From Exiguobacterium sp. s48 (GTDB lineage: Bacteria; Bacillota; Bacilli; Exiguobacteriales; Exiguobacteriaceae), in contig NZ_JACSKC010000001.1 of the NCBI RefSeq assembly GCF_018617395.1, forward strand, positions 1,054,001 through 1,118,000: 64,000 nt of DNA. Reading direction: 5' to 3'. Below the pieces are notes generated by a model. It made no database searches. It was not told the origin of the DNA and saw nothing but the letters and a program-made list of their open reading frames with translations. Positions 16,598 to 25,007 of the stretch are shown piece by piece. Within the stretch, counting starts at the first letter, position 1; each line of letters starts with the position of its first letter. A program made the translations under genes and the position numbers.

Positions 16598-17719
16598 ATG
16601 TCAGAAATTTTGCATCGTTCATTAACCCGTCCGATTCGTGTCGGTAACTTGATTATCGGAGGATCGAATGAAGTCATTATTCAGTCAATGACAACAACAA
16701 AAACGCACGACGTCGAAGCGACGGTCGCTGAAATCAAACGCCTTGAAGAAGCGGGTTGTCAAATCGTTCGTGTCGCTTGTCCAGACGAACGTGCTGCTGA
16801 CGCACTTGCAGAAATCAAGAGCCGCATTAATATCCCGCTCGTCGTCGACATTCACTTCGACTACAAGCTTGCTTTAAAAGCTATCGAAAGTGGCGTCGAT
16901 AAAATCCGGATTAACCCGGGTAACATCGGTCGCCGTGAAAAAGTAGAGGCCGTCGTAAACGCGGCAAAGGCAAAAGGGATTCCAATTCGCATCGGTGTCA
17001 ACGCCGGTTCATTAGAAAAACAATTCCTTGAAAAGTATGGATATCCAACCGCTCAAGGTATGGTCGAGAGTGCGATGCACCACGTGAAGATTCTCGAGGA
17101 CCTCGGCTTCTACAACACGATCATCTCGCTCAAAGCTTCAGACGTAAACCTTGCTCTTGAAGCATATACACTCGCAGCGAAGACGTTCGACTATCCACTT
17201 CATGTGGGTATCACAGAATCAGGTCCGCTCTTCTCTGGTTCACTTAAATCGGCTGCCGGACTCGGTGCGATTCTCTCTCTTGGAATCGGATCGACGGTTC
17301 GAGTTTCACTTTCAGATGACCCGGTTGAAGAAGTAAAGGTTGCGAAAGAAGTGCTCAAGTCATTCGGACTTGCAGCAAATGCCGCGACTTTGATCTCTTG
17401 TCCGACATGTGGACGAATTGAAATCGATTTGATTTCGATTGCAAAAGAAGTAGAAGACTACATTCAAAACATCAACGTCAACATTAAAGTCGCCGTTCTC
17501 GGATGCGCGGTAAACGGTCCGGGTGAGGCTCGTGAAGCCGATATCGGAATCGCCGGAGCACGTAATGAAGGGCTTCTCTTCCGTCACGGGAAAATCATCC
17601 GTAAAGTACCTGAAGCAACGATGGTCGAAGAATTGAAAAAAGAAATCGACGCCATCGCTGCTGAAAAAATGGCTGAACGTGAACGCGAAGAACAAGAACT
17701 CGCGAATCAATCAAATTAA
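16598..17719 (+). CDS. ispG: 4-hydroxy-3-methylbut-2-en-1-yl diphosphate synthase IspG
   Basis: The penultimate enzyme of the MEP pathway to isoprenoids; it reduces and opens MEcPP to HMBPP using a 4Fe-4S cluster. The 373-residue product is the short bacterial form: a TIM-barrel with IRINPGN, and a C-terminal cluster domain with Cys268 and Cys271 (CPTCGR) and Cys303 plus Glu310 ([12 protein letters not shown]). The ATG at 16598 has AAGGAG nine bases upstream; an earlier in-frame codon lacks one. The tail is rich in Glu and Arg. It is monocistronic between a leader and a strong terminator. Confidence 0.97.
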   Translation: MSEILHRSLTRPIRVGNLIIGGSNEVIIQSMTTTKTHDVEATVAEIKRLEEAGCQIVRVACPDERAADALAEIKSRINIPLVVDIHFDYKLALKAIESGVDKIRINPGNIGRREKVEAVVNAAKAKGIPIRIGVNAGSLEKQFLEKYGYPTAQGMVESAMHHVKILEDLGFYNTIISLKASDVNLALEAYTLAAKTFDYPLHVGITESGPLFSGSLKSAAGLGAILSLGIGSTVRVSLSDDPVEEVKVAKEVLKSFGLAANAATLISCPTCGRIEIDLISIAKEVEDYIQNINVNIKVAVLGCAVNGPGEAREADIGIAGARNEGLLFRHGKIIRKVPEATMVEELKKEIDAIAAEKMAEREREEQELANQSN

Positions 17720-17730
17720 TGATCCTCATT

Positions 17731-17758
17731 CCCGTACGGTTGCAACCGTACGGGTTTT
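17731..17758 (+). terminator. Terminator of ispG
   Basis: CCCGTACGG stem with a 6-nt loop followed by TTTTT on the plus strand. Confidence 0.95.
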
Positions 17759-17794
17759 TGATAGAATAGAGGGCATGTGAGGAGGAGTGATGAG

Positions 17795-18379
17795 ATGCGA
17801 ATCGGCATTGATTTGGACGGAACCGTTACAGACCCCAAAAGTTGTTTTCTATATATGAATGAATCACTCGGTTATTCAATTGATTACCCTCGTGCGACTG
17901 AGTACGAGTTGCATACGTACACGACGATGAACCAACATGATTTTTGGAAGTTTATGATTGAGGAAGGACATGAAGAGGCTATATACCGCCGCTCCCTGCC
18001 CCATTCCGACGTACAGGATGTGTTGTGGGAATTAAAACAACAACATCATCTACATTACGTTACTGCCCGCAGTGAGGCCGTTCGTCCCGTCACAGAGGAA
18101 TGGATCATGACCTATCGACTACCGCTCGACTCGTTGGTTATGACGGGTTCTCACGATAAAATCAATGTCGTCAAGGACTTGTCACTCGAACTGTTTATGG
18201 AAGACCGATATGAGAATGCGATTTCAATCCATGAAGAAACATCAATCCCGGTACTCTTATTTGATGCCCCCTATAATCGCAAGACGTTACCAAAGGGCGT
18301 AACTCGCATATCGACATGGAGCGAAGCACATCATCACGTCGCACAAATGGAAAAACAAATCATTCTACAACAACGCTAA
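17795..18379 (+). CDS. HAD-superfamily 5'-nucleotidase-like protein (YqfW type)
   Basis: A 194-residue HAD phosphatase. Motif I is IGIDLDGTVTD at residues 3-13, with both catalytic aspartates; motif II Thr is in HYVTARSE; a Lys in SHDKINVV and the acidic MEDRYENA serve as motifs III and IV. It resembles the deoxyribonucleotidase-like proteins of which Bacillus YqfW is one, and YqfW is also beside zur and ispG. Substrate is unproven. AGGAGG stands nine bases before the ATG at 17795. It is convergent with the NAD(P)HX repair gene and shares a terminator with it. Confidence 0.87.
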   Translation: MRIGIDLDGTVTDPKSCFLYMNESLGYSIDYPRATEYELHTYTTMNQHDFWKFMIEEGHEEAIYRRSLPHSDVQDVLWELKQQHHLHYVTARSEAVRPVTEEWIMTYRLPLDSLVMTGSHDKINVVKDLSLELFMEDRYENAISIHEETSIPVLLFDAPYNRKTLPKGVTRISTWSEAHHHVAQMEKQIILQQR

Positions 18380-18411
18380 TAGGCAATCCCGATTTGAATC
18401 GGGATTGCCTA
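18380..18411. terminator. Bidirectional terminator
   Basis: A perfect 12-bp stem (GGCAATCCCGAT) with a 4-nt loop between convergent genes. T-rich sequence on the plus side is short (TATTT). Confidence 0.8.
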
Positions 18412-18412
18412 T

Positions 18413-19801
18413 TTACATTCGTCCGAGTTCTTCGATCACATCGCTTGCAAGTACACTTGCAGGGTGTATCGTCCGGCTAATCGATTTGGCAGCGAGCGCA
18501 TGCCATAGCACCGCCTGTTCACTCGGTGACGAAGACTTTTCTTTTCTAGCCCATAACGCAAGTAAGATTCCTGTCAATACGTCCCCACTCCCACCTTTTG
18601 CTAACGCGGACGCTTCGACAGTATTAACGGCACCCGTCCCGTTTGGTGAAACGATCAGCGTATAGGTGCCCTTTAAAATCAAATGGACTCGATGCTGTTT
18701 CGCGAACTCACTAGCGATGGAGAATCGATCCGCTTCGATATCCTCGACCGATTGACCAGTCAGTCTGGAAAATTCGCCTGGATGAGGAGTGAGAATGAGT
18801 GGGCCATGGGACTCCAACCGTTTCGCCGCAAGGGCACCAGCATCTACAATGATCGGACACTTCTGACGGCTCACTTGTTGCCACACGTGGTCGATTCCTT
18901 CCCCTTCTACCATGCCTGGACCGATAGCAATCGCATCATATGAACGGTCTAAAGCGTCAGTGTGTTGATTGTACATCGCTTCGGGTAATGTCGATATAAG
19001 AGGATTCGCTTCTCTTGGGATGGATAAATTCAATAAACCGATGCCGGAACGGATCGCCGCTCGCCCCCCTAAAAATGGGGCACCAAGCAAATGTCGACTC
19101 CCTCCGATGAGTAAACCGTGCCCATAATCTGTCTTATGGCTGTATCGGTCTCGCTCAAGAAGAGATCGATCAAAATCCGATTCGGATAAGACGTTCCAAT
19201 CGGATGTATGCGGAATCCCGATATCGATTCGTTCCACTTCACCATAATATGGGGCTGTTCGATTTAAAAAGGCAGAACGTTTGAAGCCGTGCAAACAATA
19301 TGTATGTGTCGCACGGATGGCCATACCGTCAAAACCTCGAGCATGATCACTCGGTATACCTGAAGGGACATCAATCGATAATACAGGGACTGCTTGTTGA
19401 TTGACCCACTCAATGACCTCTCGCGCCTGCCCCGTCACAGGAACGCTCAATCCAACCCCAAACAAGGCATCGATAATGAAGTCAGATTGAATCGGTTGTT
19501 CAACGATTTGAACGAATTGTGAAGCATAGGTCGCATGCGTCTGAGCCGCATCCGTTTTCAATTCACCTAGAGGAGACCAAACGCTCACCGTATGACCTTT
19601 TATGGCGAGTTCTCTTGCCACGACCCAACCGTCTCCCCCATTGTTCCCCTTCCCACAAATGACTAAAATCTTTGCGTTCTCTCGAATGTGCAGTTTAGGA
19701 ACAATTGCCGATGCCGCTCGTTCCATCAACACCGCCTCAGGCATTCCTTGTTGAATCACTTGTTCATCGATTTGTTTGATTTCAGCAGCAGTATAAATCA
19801 T
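18413..19801 (-). CDS. nnrD: Bifunctional NAD(P)H-hydrate epimerase / dehydratase
   Basis: Repairs damaged NADHX/NADPHX. The 462-residue protein has an N-terminal YjeF_N epimerase domain (GKGNNGGDGWVVAR near 50, IDALFGVGL near 112) fused to a C-terminal ribokinase-like dehydratase (LLIGGSRHLLGAPFLGGRAA, LTPHPGEFSRLTG, KGGSGDVLTG). Both activities are expected because both motif sets are intact. Start ATG at 19801 with GGGGAGG four bases upstream. It lies behind the zur terminator and is likely transcribed with partial readthrough or from its own promoter. Confidence 0.93.
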   Translation of the reverse strand: MIYTAAEIKQIDEQVIQQGMPEAVLMERAASAIVPKLHIRENAKILVICGKGNNGGDGWVVARELAIKGHTVSVWSPLGELKTDAAQTHATYASQFVQIVEQPIQSDFIIDALFGVGLSVPVTGQAREVIEWVNQQAVPVLSIDVPSGIPSDHARGFDGMAIRATHTYCLHGFKRSAFLNRTAPYYGEVERIDIGIPHTSDWNVLSESDFDRSLLERDRYSHKTDYGHGLLIGGSRHLLGAPFLGGRAAIRSGIGLLNLSIPREANPLISTLPEAMYNQHTDALDRSYDAIAIGPGMVEGEGIDHVWQQVSRQKCPIIVDAGALAAKRLESHGPLILTPHPGEFSRLTGQSVEDIEADRFSIASEFAKQHRVHLILKGTYTLIVSPNGTGAVNTVEASALAKGGSGDVLTGILLALWARKEKSSSPSEQAVLWHALAAKSISRTIHPASVLASDVIEELGRM

Positions 19802-19821
19802 CTGACCTCCCCTTTCGATAC

Positions 19822-19853
19822 AAAAAAGGGATTGAATCAATTCAATCCCTTTT
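19822..19853 (-). terminator. Terminator of the znu-zur operon
   Basis: Minus strand stem AAAGGGATTGAA with its complement, then six T. The zur stop codon lies inside the hairpin. Confidence 0.9.
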
Positions 19854-20262
19854 GCTTACATTGTTTACAATACCCATATATCTCGAATTTATGATCAACC
19901 ACTTCGAAATCCGGATCTAACGCCTCAACGAAGCGCATCGGACATAGATCGAGTAGTTTCGTCTTCCCACAACTACGACAAATCAAATGGTGATGATGAT
20001 GTGTTGCGCTACATGTAACTCGGAACGACTTTTCACCATCGAGTTCTGTCGCTTCTAAAAGCCCCTCTTCGGCAAATGATTTTAAGTTTCGATATACCGT
20101 ATCAAAACTCATTGTCGGATGCTTATCTCGCATATATTCTAATACTTCTTTCGCACTAATGTAGCGATCTTCTTCCGAGAGATAAGCATACATTTCAATC
20201 CGTTTCGGAGTTACTTTTAAGGAAGACGCACGAAGACGGTTTAATTGTTCGGCTTCATTCAT
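19837..20262 (-). CDS. zur: Fur-family zinc uptake regulator Zur
   Basis: A 141-residue Fur-family repressor. The winged helix covers about 1-85 with the recognition segment TMSFDTVYRNLKSF. The dimerisation domain has a His-rich metal site (HHHHHLIC) and two CxxC pairs (CRSC, CKQC) for structural zinc. I call it Zur rather than Fur because it is the last gene of a zinc transporter operon, overlapping znuB by 8 bp, and a Zur-like operator stands in front of the operon. Bacillus zur (yqfV) also neighbours yqfW and ispG. AAGGAGG precedes the ATG. Confidence 0.9.
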   Translation of the reverse strand: MNEAEQLNRLRASSLKVTPKRIEMYAYLSEEDRYISAKEVLEYMRDKHPTMSFDTVYRNLKSFAEEGLLEATELDGEKSFRVTCSATHHHHHLICRSCGKTKLLDLCPMRFVEALDPDFEVVDHKFEIYGYCKQCKQKGLN

Positions 20263-21112
20263 GTTGTACCTCCTTTTTCTTCAGACTCATCACTTTCTCA
20301 AGAGCCATAACCGCGGCAAGAATACCGACTGCAATCAATACAATCACCCCACCTGGCGCAACATCAAGGTCATAGGCGAGAACGAGTCCTCCGATGGTCG
20401 CCACTTCACCAAAGATGATGGACCAGAGAATGGTTTGTTTAAAGCTCGAAGTGAAACGTAACGCTGCCGCGACCGGTAGCGTAATTAAGCTAGACACGAG
20501 GAGTGTCCCGACAATGCGCATACTGACCGCGATGACAAGTGCGACAACAAACATGAACATCAAATGAAGGATCGTACTAGGTAGCCCTGATACTTTTGCC
20601 TGTTCTTCATCAAACGATAAAAATAGTAACTGCTTATAAAAAATAAAAATAATGAGGACTGTCAAAATCGCCACACTCACGATCAGTGTGATATCTGATT
20701 GACTCACGGCAGAAATCGATCCGAACAGGAGTGTCGACAAGTCGACGGAAAACCCTCTAGAAAGCGAGATGAAAATGGCACTAAGTCCCATACCCGCAGA
20801 CATCATAATTGGAATCGATAACTCTTGAAAGTGTACATATTTACCACGTAACCAATTGAGTCCGAGTGCCGCCAATACGGAGATGAGCGTTCCCATATAA
20901 AGAGGGTTGAGATCAGCGAAGAGAGCAATATATTGTCCGAGAAATAAGCTGAACGAAATTCCGGCAAGCGTCATATGTGACAGTGCATCGGCGATCAAGC
21001 TCATTCGTCTCACCACGATGAATGAACCGATTAACGGGGCTGTGAACCCGATGACAAGTGCTGCGATGAACGCATAACGTAAAAAGCTGTATGTCCAGAG
21101 ATCGCTAATCAT
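20255..21112 (-). CDS. znuB: Zinc ABC transporter permease ZnuB
   Basis: A 285-residue ABC-3 family metal permease with about eight hydrophobic helices. It begins with SDLWTYSFLRYAF, and the family motif ADALSHMTLAG is near residue 37. It works with ZnuC and an external zinc-binding lipoprotein; no znuA is present in this window, so that component must be encoded elsewhere. Its ATG overlaps the znuC stop by 4 bp and its end overlaps zur. Confidence 0.93.
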   Translation of the reverse strand: MISDLWTYSFLRYAFIAALVIGFTAPLIGSFIVVRRMSLIADALSHMTLAGISFSLFLGQYIALFADLNPLYMGTLISVLAALGLNWLRGKYVHFQELSIPIMMSAGMGLSAIFISLSRGFSVDLSTLLFGSISAVSQSDITLIVSVAILTVLIIFIFYKQLLFLSFDEEQAKVSGLPSTILHLMFMFVVALVIAVSMRIVGTLLVSSLITLPVAAALRFTSSFKQTILWSIIFGEVATIGGLVLAYDLDVAPGGVIVLIAVGILAAVMALEKVMSLKKKEVQHE

Positions 21113-21870
21113 ATCGTACCCTCATGAACGAGCACTTTGACCGGATAAGGTTTGATGGACGATGCGAGCTCTCCAAGTTCACTGTATTCTCTTAGTCCAC
21201 AATTACAGGCCAAGCGTCCACGGTCGAGATGAATGACTTTTGTGACAAGGTCGGTCACTACGTTTAAATCGTGCGTGACGAGGACAAATGTACATGTCGT
21301 ATGCTCTCTCAACATATGCAACACTTCATAAAAATCTTGTAAATGCTTTTGATCGACACCGACTGTCGGCTCATCGAGAATCAACAAATCAGGTTGGTTG
21401 ACCATCGCTCGTGCAATAAAGACGCGCTGTTGCTGTCCCCCTGATAGGTCTCCAATTTTCCGATGTCGAAATTGCCACATATTTACGGTTTCAAGTGCAT
21501 TTTGAATCGCAGCTTGATCTTCTACTTTCAGACGCTTGAACAAACCGAGGCGTCCGTAACGCCCCATGGCCACCACTTCTTCAACGGTGACAGGGAATCC
21601 CGAGTTAAATGAAGCCGCTTTTTGGGAAACGTAACTGATACGAGACTTATCTTTAAATTGCGAAATGGGTTTGCCGAACAATTCGACTGATCCTTGCTGA
21701 GGATTGAGTAAACCGAGGATGGTTCGAATCAACGTCGATTTCCCAGACCCATTTTCCCCCACGATCGCGACAAAGTCCCCTTGTCGAATATCGATGGATA
21801 CATGTTGTAATGCGGGTGTCCCGTCATAGAAATAAGACACGTCACTTAATTTGACGACGGATGTAGTCAT
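21109..21870 (-). CDS. znuC: Zinc ABC transporter ATP-binding protein ZnuC
   Basis: The ATPase of the zinc importer, 253 residues. Walker A GENGSGKST, signature LSGGQQQR, Walker B LLILDEPTVGVD and the switch His in LVTHDLN are intact. The C-terminal tail contains CNCGLREYSELG, common in metal-type ATPases. First gene of znuC-znuB-zur. The start ATG follows AGAAGGGA. A closely related manganese transporter is the alternative, but the Zur context favours zinc. Confidence 0.93.
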   Translation of the reverse strand: MTTSVVKLSDVSYFYDGTPALQHVSIDIRQGDFVAIVGENGSGKSTLIRTILGLLNPQQGSVELFGKPISQFKDKSRISYVSQKAASFNSGFPVTVEEVVAMGRYGRLGLFKRLKVEDQAAIQNALETVNMWQFRHRKIGDLSGGQQQRVFIARAMVNQPDLLILDEPTVGVDQKHLQDFYEVLHMLREHTTCTFVLVTHDLNVVTDLVTKVIHLDRGRLACNCGLREYSELGELASSIKPYPVKVLVHEGTI

Positions 21871-21895
21871 CTAATCCCTTCTCTCATTTGTTAAA

Positions 21896-21910
21896 TCGTA
21901 ATCATTTCTA
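21896..21910 (-). promoter_or_regulatory. Zur operator
   Basis: A 7-1-7 inverted repeat TCGTAAT-C-ATTTCTA against the Bacillus Zur consensus TCGTAATnATTACGA: one half-site perfect, the other with two mismatches. It lies 10-25 bp downstream of the predicted transcription start. Confidence 0.7.
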
Positions 21911-21926
21911 CTTCCTAGGCGTTTGT

Positions 21927-21955
21927 ATTATACAGAATATTAGACACACCTTCAA
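21927..21955 (-). promoter_or_regulatory. Sigma-A promoter of znuC-znuB-zur
   Basis: Minus strand TTGAAG, 17 bp, TATAAT. The -10 is consensus and spacing is ideal. Confidence 0.8.
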
Positions 21956-21984
21956 GCAAGACTGATTTAGATCATTCAATCGTG

Positions 21985-22135
21985 TGAACTACTCACCACT
22001 TATTTGCTTCGCAAATTGAAGTGGTAGCTTCTTGGGAAGACCGTGCTCTCACCAGCCACGGTTATGGACCAAGCTCGTCGGGCAGTCCCTGCCCTGAATG
22101 GTTGTCAGTCGGCCAACCTCAACAGGTTGATGCTC
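21985..22135 (-). ncRNA. Candidate omega (reRNA) guide RNA of TnpB
   Basis: In characterised TnpB systems the guide RNA covers the 3' end of tnpB and the right end, with the guide taken from flanking DNA. This interval contains the end of tnpB, a GC-rich folded stretch (GGGCAG..CTGCCC near 22081-22092) and the terminal hairpin at 21996-22024. The guide would be the roughly 16-20 nt just below 21985. Position and activity are inferred from the family. Confidence 0.4.
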
Positions 22136-23193
22136 GCGTTGATGTCACGGTCATGATGCGCGCCACAGGCACACGTCCATTCACGGACATCCATCGCCTT
22201 CCTCTCGCCTTTTACGCCGCAAGTGGAACAGATTTGAGTAGATGCGAACCATTGATCCGCCTTGATGAGCGTCCGTCCGTAGAAGTTTGATTTGTACTCG
22301 AGTTGCCGGACGAACTCGTACCAACTGACATCTCCGATGGACTTCGCCACCTTGTGATCCTTCATCATGTCCTTCGATGTCAATGTCTCCACGACGATGA
22401 CTTGGTTCTCGTCAACGATTCGTCTCGACAGCTTGTGAAGGAAGTCCTTGCGTTGATTCGCAATCTTTTCGTGTTTCTTAGCCAAAAGTAACTTGGCTTT
22501 TTCACGATTTTTACTCCCGATCTTCTTGCGTGACAGCGCGCGTTGCGCCTTCTTGACCTTCGCTTCGGATTGTCGAAGGAAACGTGGGTTTTCGATTTTC
22601 TCCGAGACCATCGTGTCGTTCGTCATGACGGCGAAATGTTCCAGACCGAGATCGATCCCGACCTTGTTCTCGGCTGGGATCCATGGTTCATCCTCCTGTT
22701 TGACGAGGATGGAGATGAAGAACTTGCCCGTCCTCGTCATCGAGACCGTCGCCGACTTAATGATTCCCTCGAACGGGCGATGTTGGGTGAACCGCACGAA
22801 CCCGACCTTCGGCAGCCGGACCTTGCCCGCCTCGATGCGGATCGTGCCATGCTGGTTGTTCGTCGTGTAGGAGGCGCGCGACCGTCGTCTCGACTTGAAG
22901 ACCGGGAAGCCGTCCGTCCCGGCGAAGAACTTCGCGAACGCGGTGTCGAGGTTCAGCTTCGCGTTCGCGAGCGCGAGGCTGTCCGCCTCGGCGAGGAACG
23001 GGAACAAGGGCTTGTAGGAGGCGGGTGTCGCCGGTTTCCGTCTCAATCCGGTCCCCGCTTTCGCCTCCTCGCGGATGGCGATGCGGTCCTCGAGCAGCTT
23101 GTTGTAGATGAACCGGGCGCAGCCGATCGTCTTGATGAGGAACTCGGCCTGTGCAGGCGTCGGGTGAAGCCTATATTTGTAGCCTTTCAGCAT
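22105..23193 (-). CDS. tnpB: RNA-guided endonuclease TnpB
   Basis: A 362-residue TnpB. N-terminal motif KGYKYRLHPTPAQ; RuvC-like catalytic residues Asp181 (GIDLGLEHF), Glu269 (VVETLTSKDM) and Asp350 (DRDINASIN) are all present, so the nuclease looks intact. A zinc knuckle begins CSTCG (322-326); the second half reads CACG, a CxC spacing rather than the CxxC I would expect. Family members cut DNA guided by an RNA from the element's end and are ancestors of Cas12. GGGGAGGAGGG precedes the ATG at 23193. High GC at third positions contrasts with the neighbours. A long open frame on the opposite strand is only a consequence of this GC bias. Confidence 0.93.
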   Translation of the reverse strand: MLKGYKYRLHPTPAQAEFLIKTIGCARFIYNKLLEDRIAIREEAKAGTGLRRKPATPASYKPLFPFLAEADSLALANAKLNLDTAFAKFFAGTDGFPVFKSRRRSRASYTTNNQHGTIRIEAGKVRLPKVGFVRFTQHRPFEGIIKSATVSMTRTGKFFISILVKQEDEPWIPAENKVGIDLGLEHFAVMTNDTMVSEKIENPRFLRQSEAKVKKAQRALSRKKIGSKNREKAKLLLAKKHEKIANQRKDFLHKLSRRIVDENQVIVVETLTSKDMMKDHKVAKSIGDVSWYEFVRQLEYKSNFYGRTLIKADQWFASTQICSTCGVKGERKAMDVREWTCACGAHHDRDINASINLLRLAD

Positions 23194-23328
23194 GTCTGTC
23201 CCTCCTCCCCTCAGCAGATTGTGATGTGTCTTCCTCATCCGATACCCGCGGAGGGGGAGGGAGAATCTGACGGAATCACGAACTTTTGTTCGTCACATCT
23301 GTCATAGGGAGATAAGACTTTCGGACCG

Positions 23329-23394
23329 GGCGATTCATCTCCCACCTACGCCGGGCTTCGCCCCGAGACGCTTAGAGAAGGGAGAATTTTCGCC
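23329..23394. repeat. Left-end imperfect palindrome of the TnpB element
   Basis: Nested pairing: GGCGA (23329) with TCGCC (23390), TCTCCC (23338) with GGGAGA (23380), and an inner GGGC-TTC-GCCC hairpin (23353-23363). Such subterminal structures mark IS605-superfamily ends. Confidence 0.6.
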
Positions 23395-23475
23395 TACTTT
23401 TGTTAAAATTCACGTAAATCGTATGTTCGTTCAAAACCTAGTCGATTAAACTAGAACTATGAAGGGGATGGTTTT

Positions 23476-25005
23476 ATGGAAAAGAAGCTTGCAGTCATTG
23501 ATATTGGCTCCAACTCAATTCGAAATGTCATTTTTGAAGTGAATGATGAAGGACAATACTTTGAGCGCTTGAACGTGAAGGAGGTTGCCCGGTTATCGAG
23601 TCATATTGATGATTCGAATGAAATGACAGACGAGGGGATCGACTCACTGATCCATACACTACGTCATTTTAAAGAACTGAACGAATATCATGTGGTAACC
23701 GAGGTCATCCCGGTTGCGACGGCTGCCATTCGAAACGCGAATAACTCGGACGACATTCTTCAAAGCGTGAAACAAGCAACTGGAATGACGATTCGCTTAC
23801 TGAGTGATTATGAAGAAGCCTTTTATGGCTACTCCGCCATCGTCAACTCTACCTACGTGGAGGACGGCTACTCCGTTGATATTGGCGGGGGGTCGATGGA
23901 GGTCACCTATTTCCAAAACCGAGAACTCGTCTTTTATCACAGCTTTCCATTTGGTGCCGTGACGTTGACGAAGGAATTTATGAAAGATGAGACAATGACG
24001 AAAGATGAACGAAAGGCGCTCACTTCCTACTTAAAGAAAGCATTTAAAGAAATTGAATGGCTAGAACCACATGGTGTCCCTCTCGTCGGTGTCGGTGGAA
24101 CGGCTCGTAACTTGGTGCGTGTCGAGCAGACCCTATCAAACTTCCCACTTGAAGGAATTCATCAATACACGATTTCTGCTGATCAACTCGAAGAAGTCGT
24201 AGACGAACTCGTCGGCATGTCGAGTAAACAACTGGGACGGTTGGATGGTCTCTCAAAAGACCGCATCGATATCATCGCCCCTGCCGTCACAGCAATCGGC
24301 GAGCTCGCAAACTATTTAAAAGTACCCGAGTTCACGATGAGCAATAACGGACTGCGGGAGGGTCTCTTTTATGAGAATTATTTAGAGGAGCACGACAAGG
24401 TCCGTTTTGCCGATGTGAAAGAGGAGAGTTTTCGTCACTTTGAAAAACAATATGATGTGAACCCTACGCGTCATCAACATTTGATTCATTTGGCACGTCA
24501 ACTGTACACAGGATTGATTGAAGAAAAAGCGATTAAACCAAAACCGTTTGAACCAGGTCTCCTTGAAGGTGCCTGTCGTCTTGCATACGTCGGGGAATAT
24601 ATCGACCATAACAATAAGAGTGATCATACGTTTCACCTGATCACCACGAATGATTTTAAAGGGTTGAACAATGAAGATCGGCTCGCACTGGCCCTTGTCA
24701 CATCCTTTAAATCGAAACGAGTATTAGAACAACACATCGAGGCCTTTCCAAAGTGGTTTGATCAAAAGCTGTTAAAGAGTCTCGAATTACTCGGTTCAAT
24801 CGTCAAGCTCGTCGATGCCCTCGATTTGACAGAACGACAAATCATAACCGATCTCCACGTATCAAGTTCAAAGGATGGGATCACAATCACACTTGATACG
24901 AACGGGTCTGCCCGCTTCGAGTTGCAACGAAGTACCCGACATAAAAAACATTTAGAGCGCGCGATTGATCAATCGATTGAGATTGTCTTGAGCGAGGAGG
25001 AATAA
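23476..25005 (+). CDS. ppx: Exopolyphosphatase
   Basis: A Ppx/GppA phosphatase of 509 residues, which removes terminal phosphate from polyphosphate and may hydrolyse pppGpp. The ASKHA ATPase fold is visible: phosphate-1 loop AVIDIGSNSIRNVIFEV, catalytic region DYEEAFYGYSAI (Glu about 118), phosphate-2 loop SVDIGGGSMEVT and GVGGTARNLVR. The C-terminal half resembles the HD-like domain of long Ppx proteins. GGGG lies eight bases before the ATG. Its stop overlaps the ribosome binding site of ppk, so synthesis and breakdown enzymes are coupled. Confidence 0.93.
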   Translation: MEKKLAVIDIGSNSIRNVIFEVNDEGQYFERLNVKEVARLSSHIDDSNEMTDEGIDSLIHTLRHFKELNEYHVVTEVIPVATAAIRNANNSDDILQSVKQATGMTIRLLSDYEEAFYGYSAIVNSTYVEDGYSVDIGGGSMEVTYFQNRELVFYHSFPFGAVTLTKEFMKDETMTKDERKALTSYLKKAFKEIEWLEPHGVPLVGVGGTARNLVRVEQTLSNFPLEGIHQYTISADQLEEVVDELVGMSSKQLGRLDGLSKDRIDIIAPAVTAIGELANYLKVPEFTMSNNGLREGLFYENYLEEHDKVRFADVKEESFRHFEKQYDVNPTRHQHLIHLARQLYTGLIEEKAIKPKPFEPGLLEGACRLAYVGEYIDHNNKSDHTFHLITTNDFKGLNNEDRLALALVTSFKSKRVLEQHIEAFPKWFDQKLLKSLELLGSIVKLVDALDLTERQIITDLHVSSSKDGITITLDTNGSARFELQRSTRHKKHLERAIDQSIEIVLSEEE

Positions 25006-25007
25006 AC

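Larger units (their letters stand above)
21981..23400 (-). mobile_element. Solitary TnpB insertion element (IS605 superfamily, IS1341-like)
   Basis: A TnpB gene with structured ends and no tnpA transposase. The right end, after tnpB, has a hairpin CCACTT..AAGTGG with an inner ATTTGC/GCAAAT stem and ends in TAGTTCAC. The left end has an imperfect palindrome at 23329-23394. The element is strikingly GC-rich compared with the genes around it, a sign of transfer. It sits between znuC and ppx. Without tnpA it would need a Y1 transposase supplied in trans. Exact ends are estimated. Confidence 0.75.

Noticed and set aside
22543-23307. 254-codon open frame on the plus strand across tnpB
   Set aside because: It is antisense to an intact tnpB with full catalytic motifs, is low-complexity (Arg/Glu/Leu-rich) and results from the GC bias of that gene.
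23325-23400. Second, degraded insertion element next to tnpB
   Set aside because: The nested palindrome is better explained as the left end of the same TnpB element; no other transposase remnant is visible.
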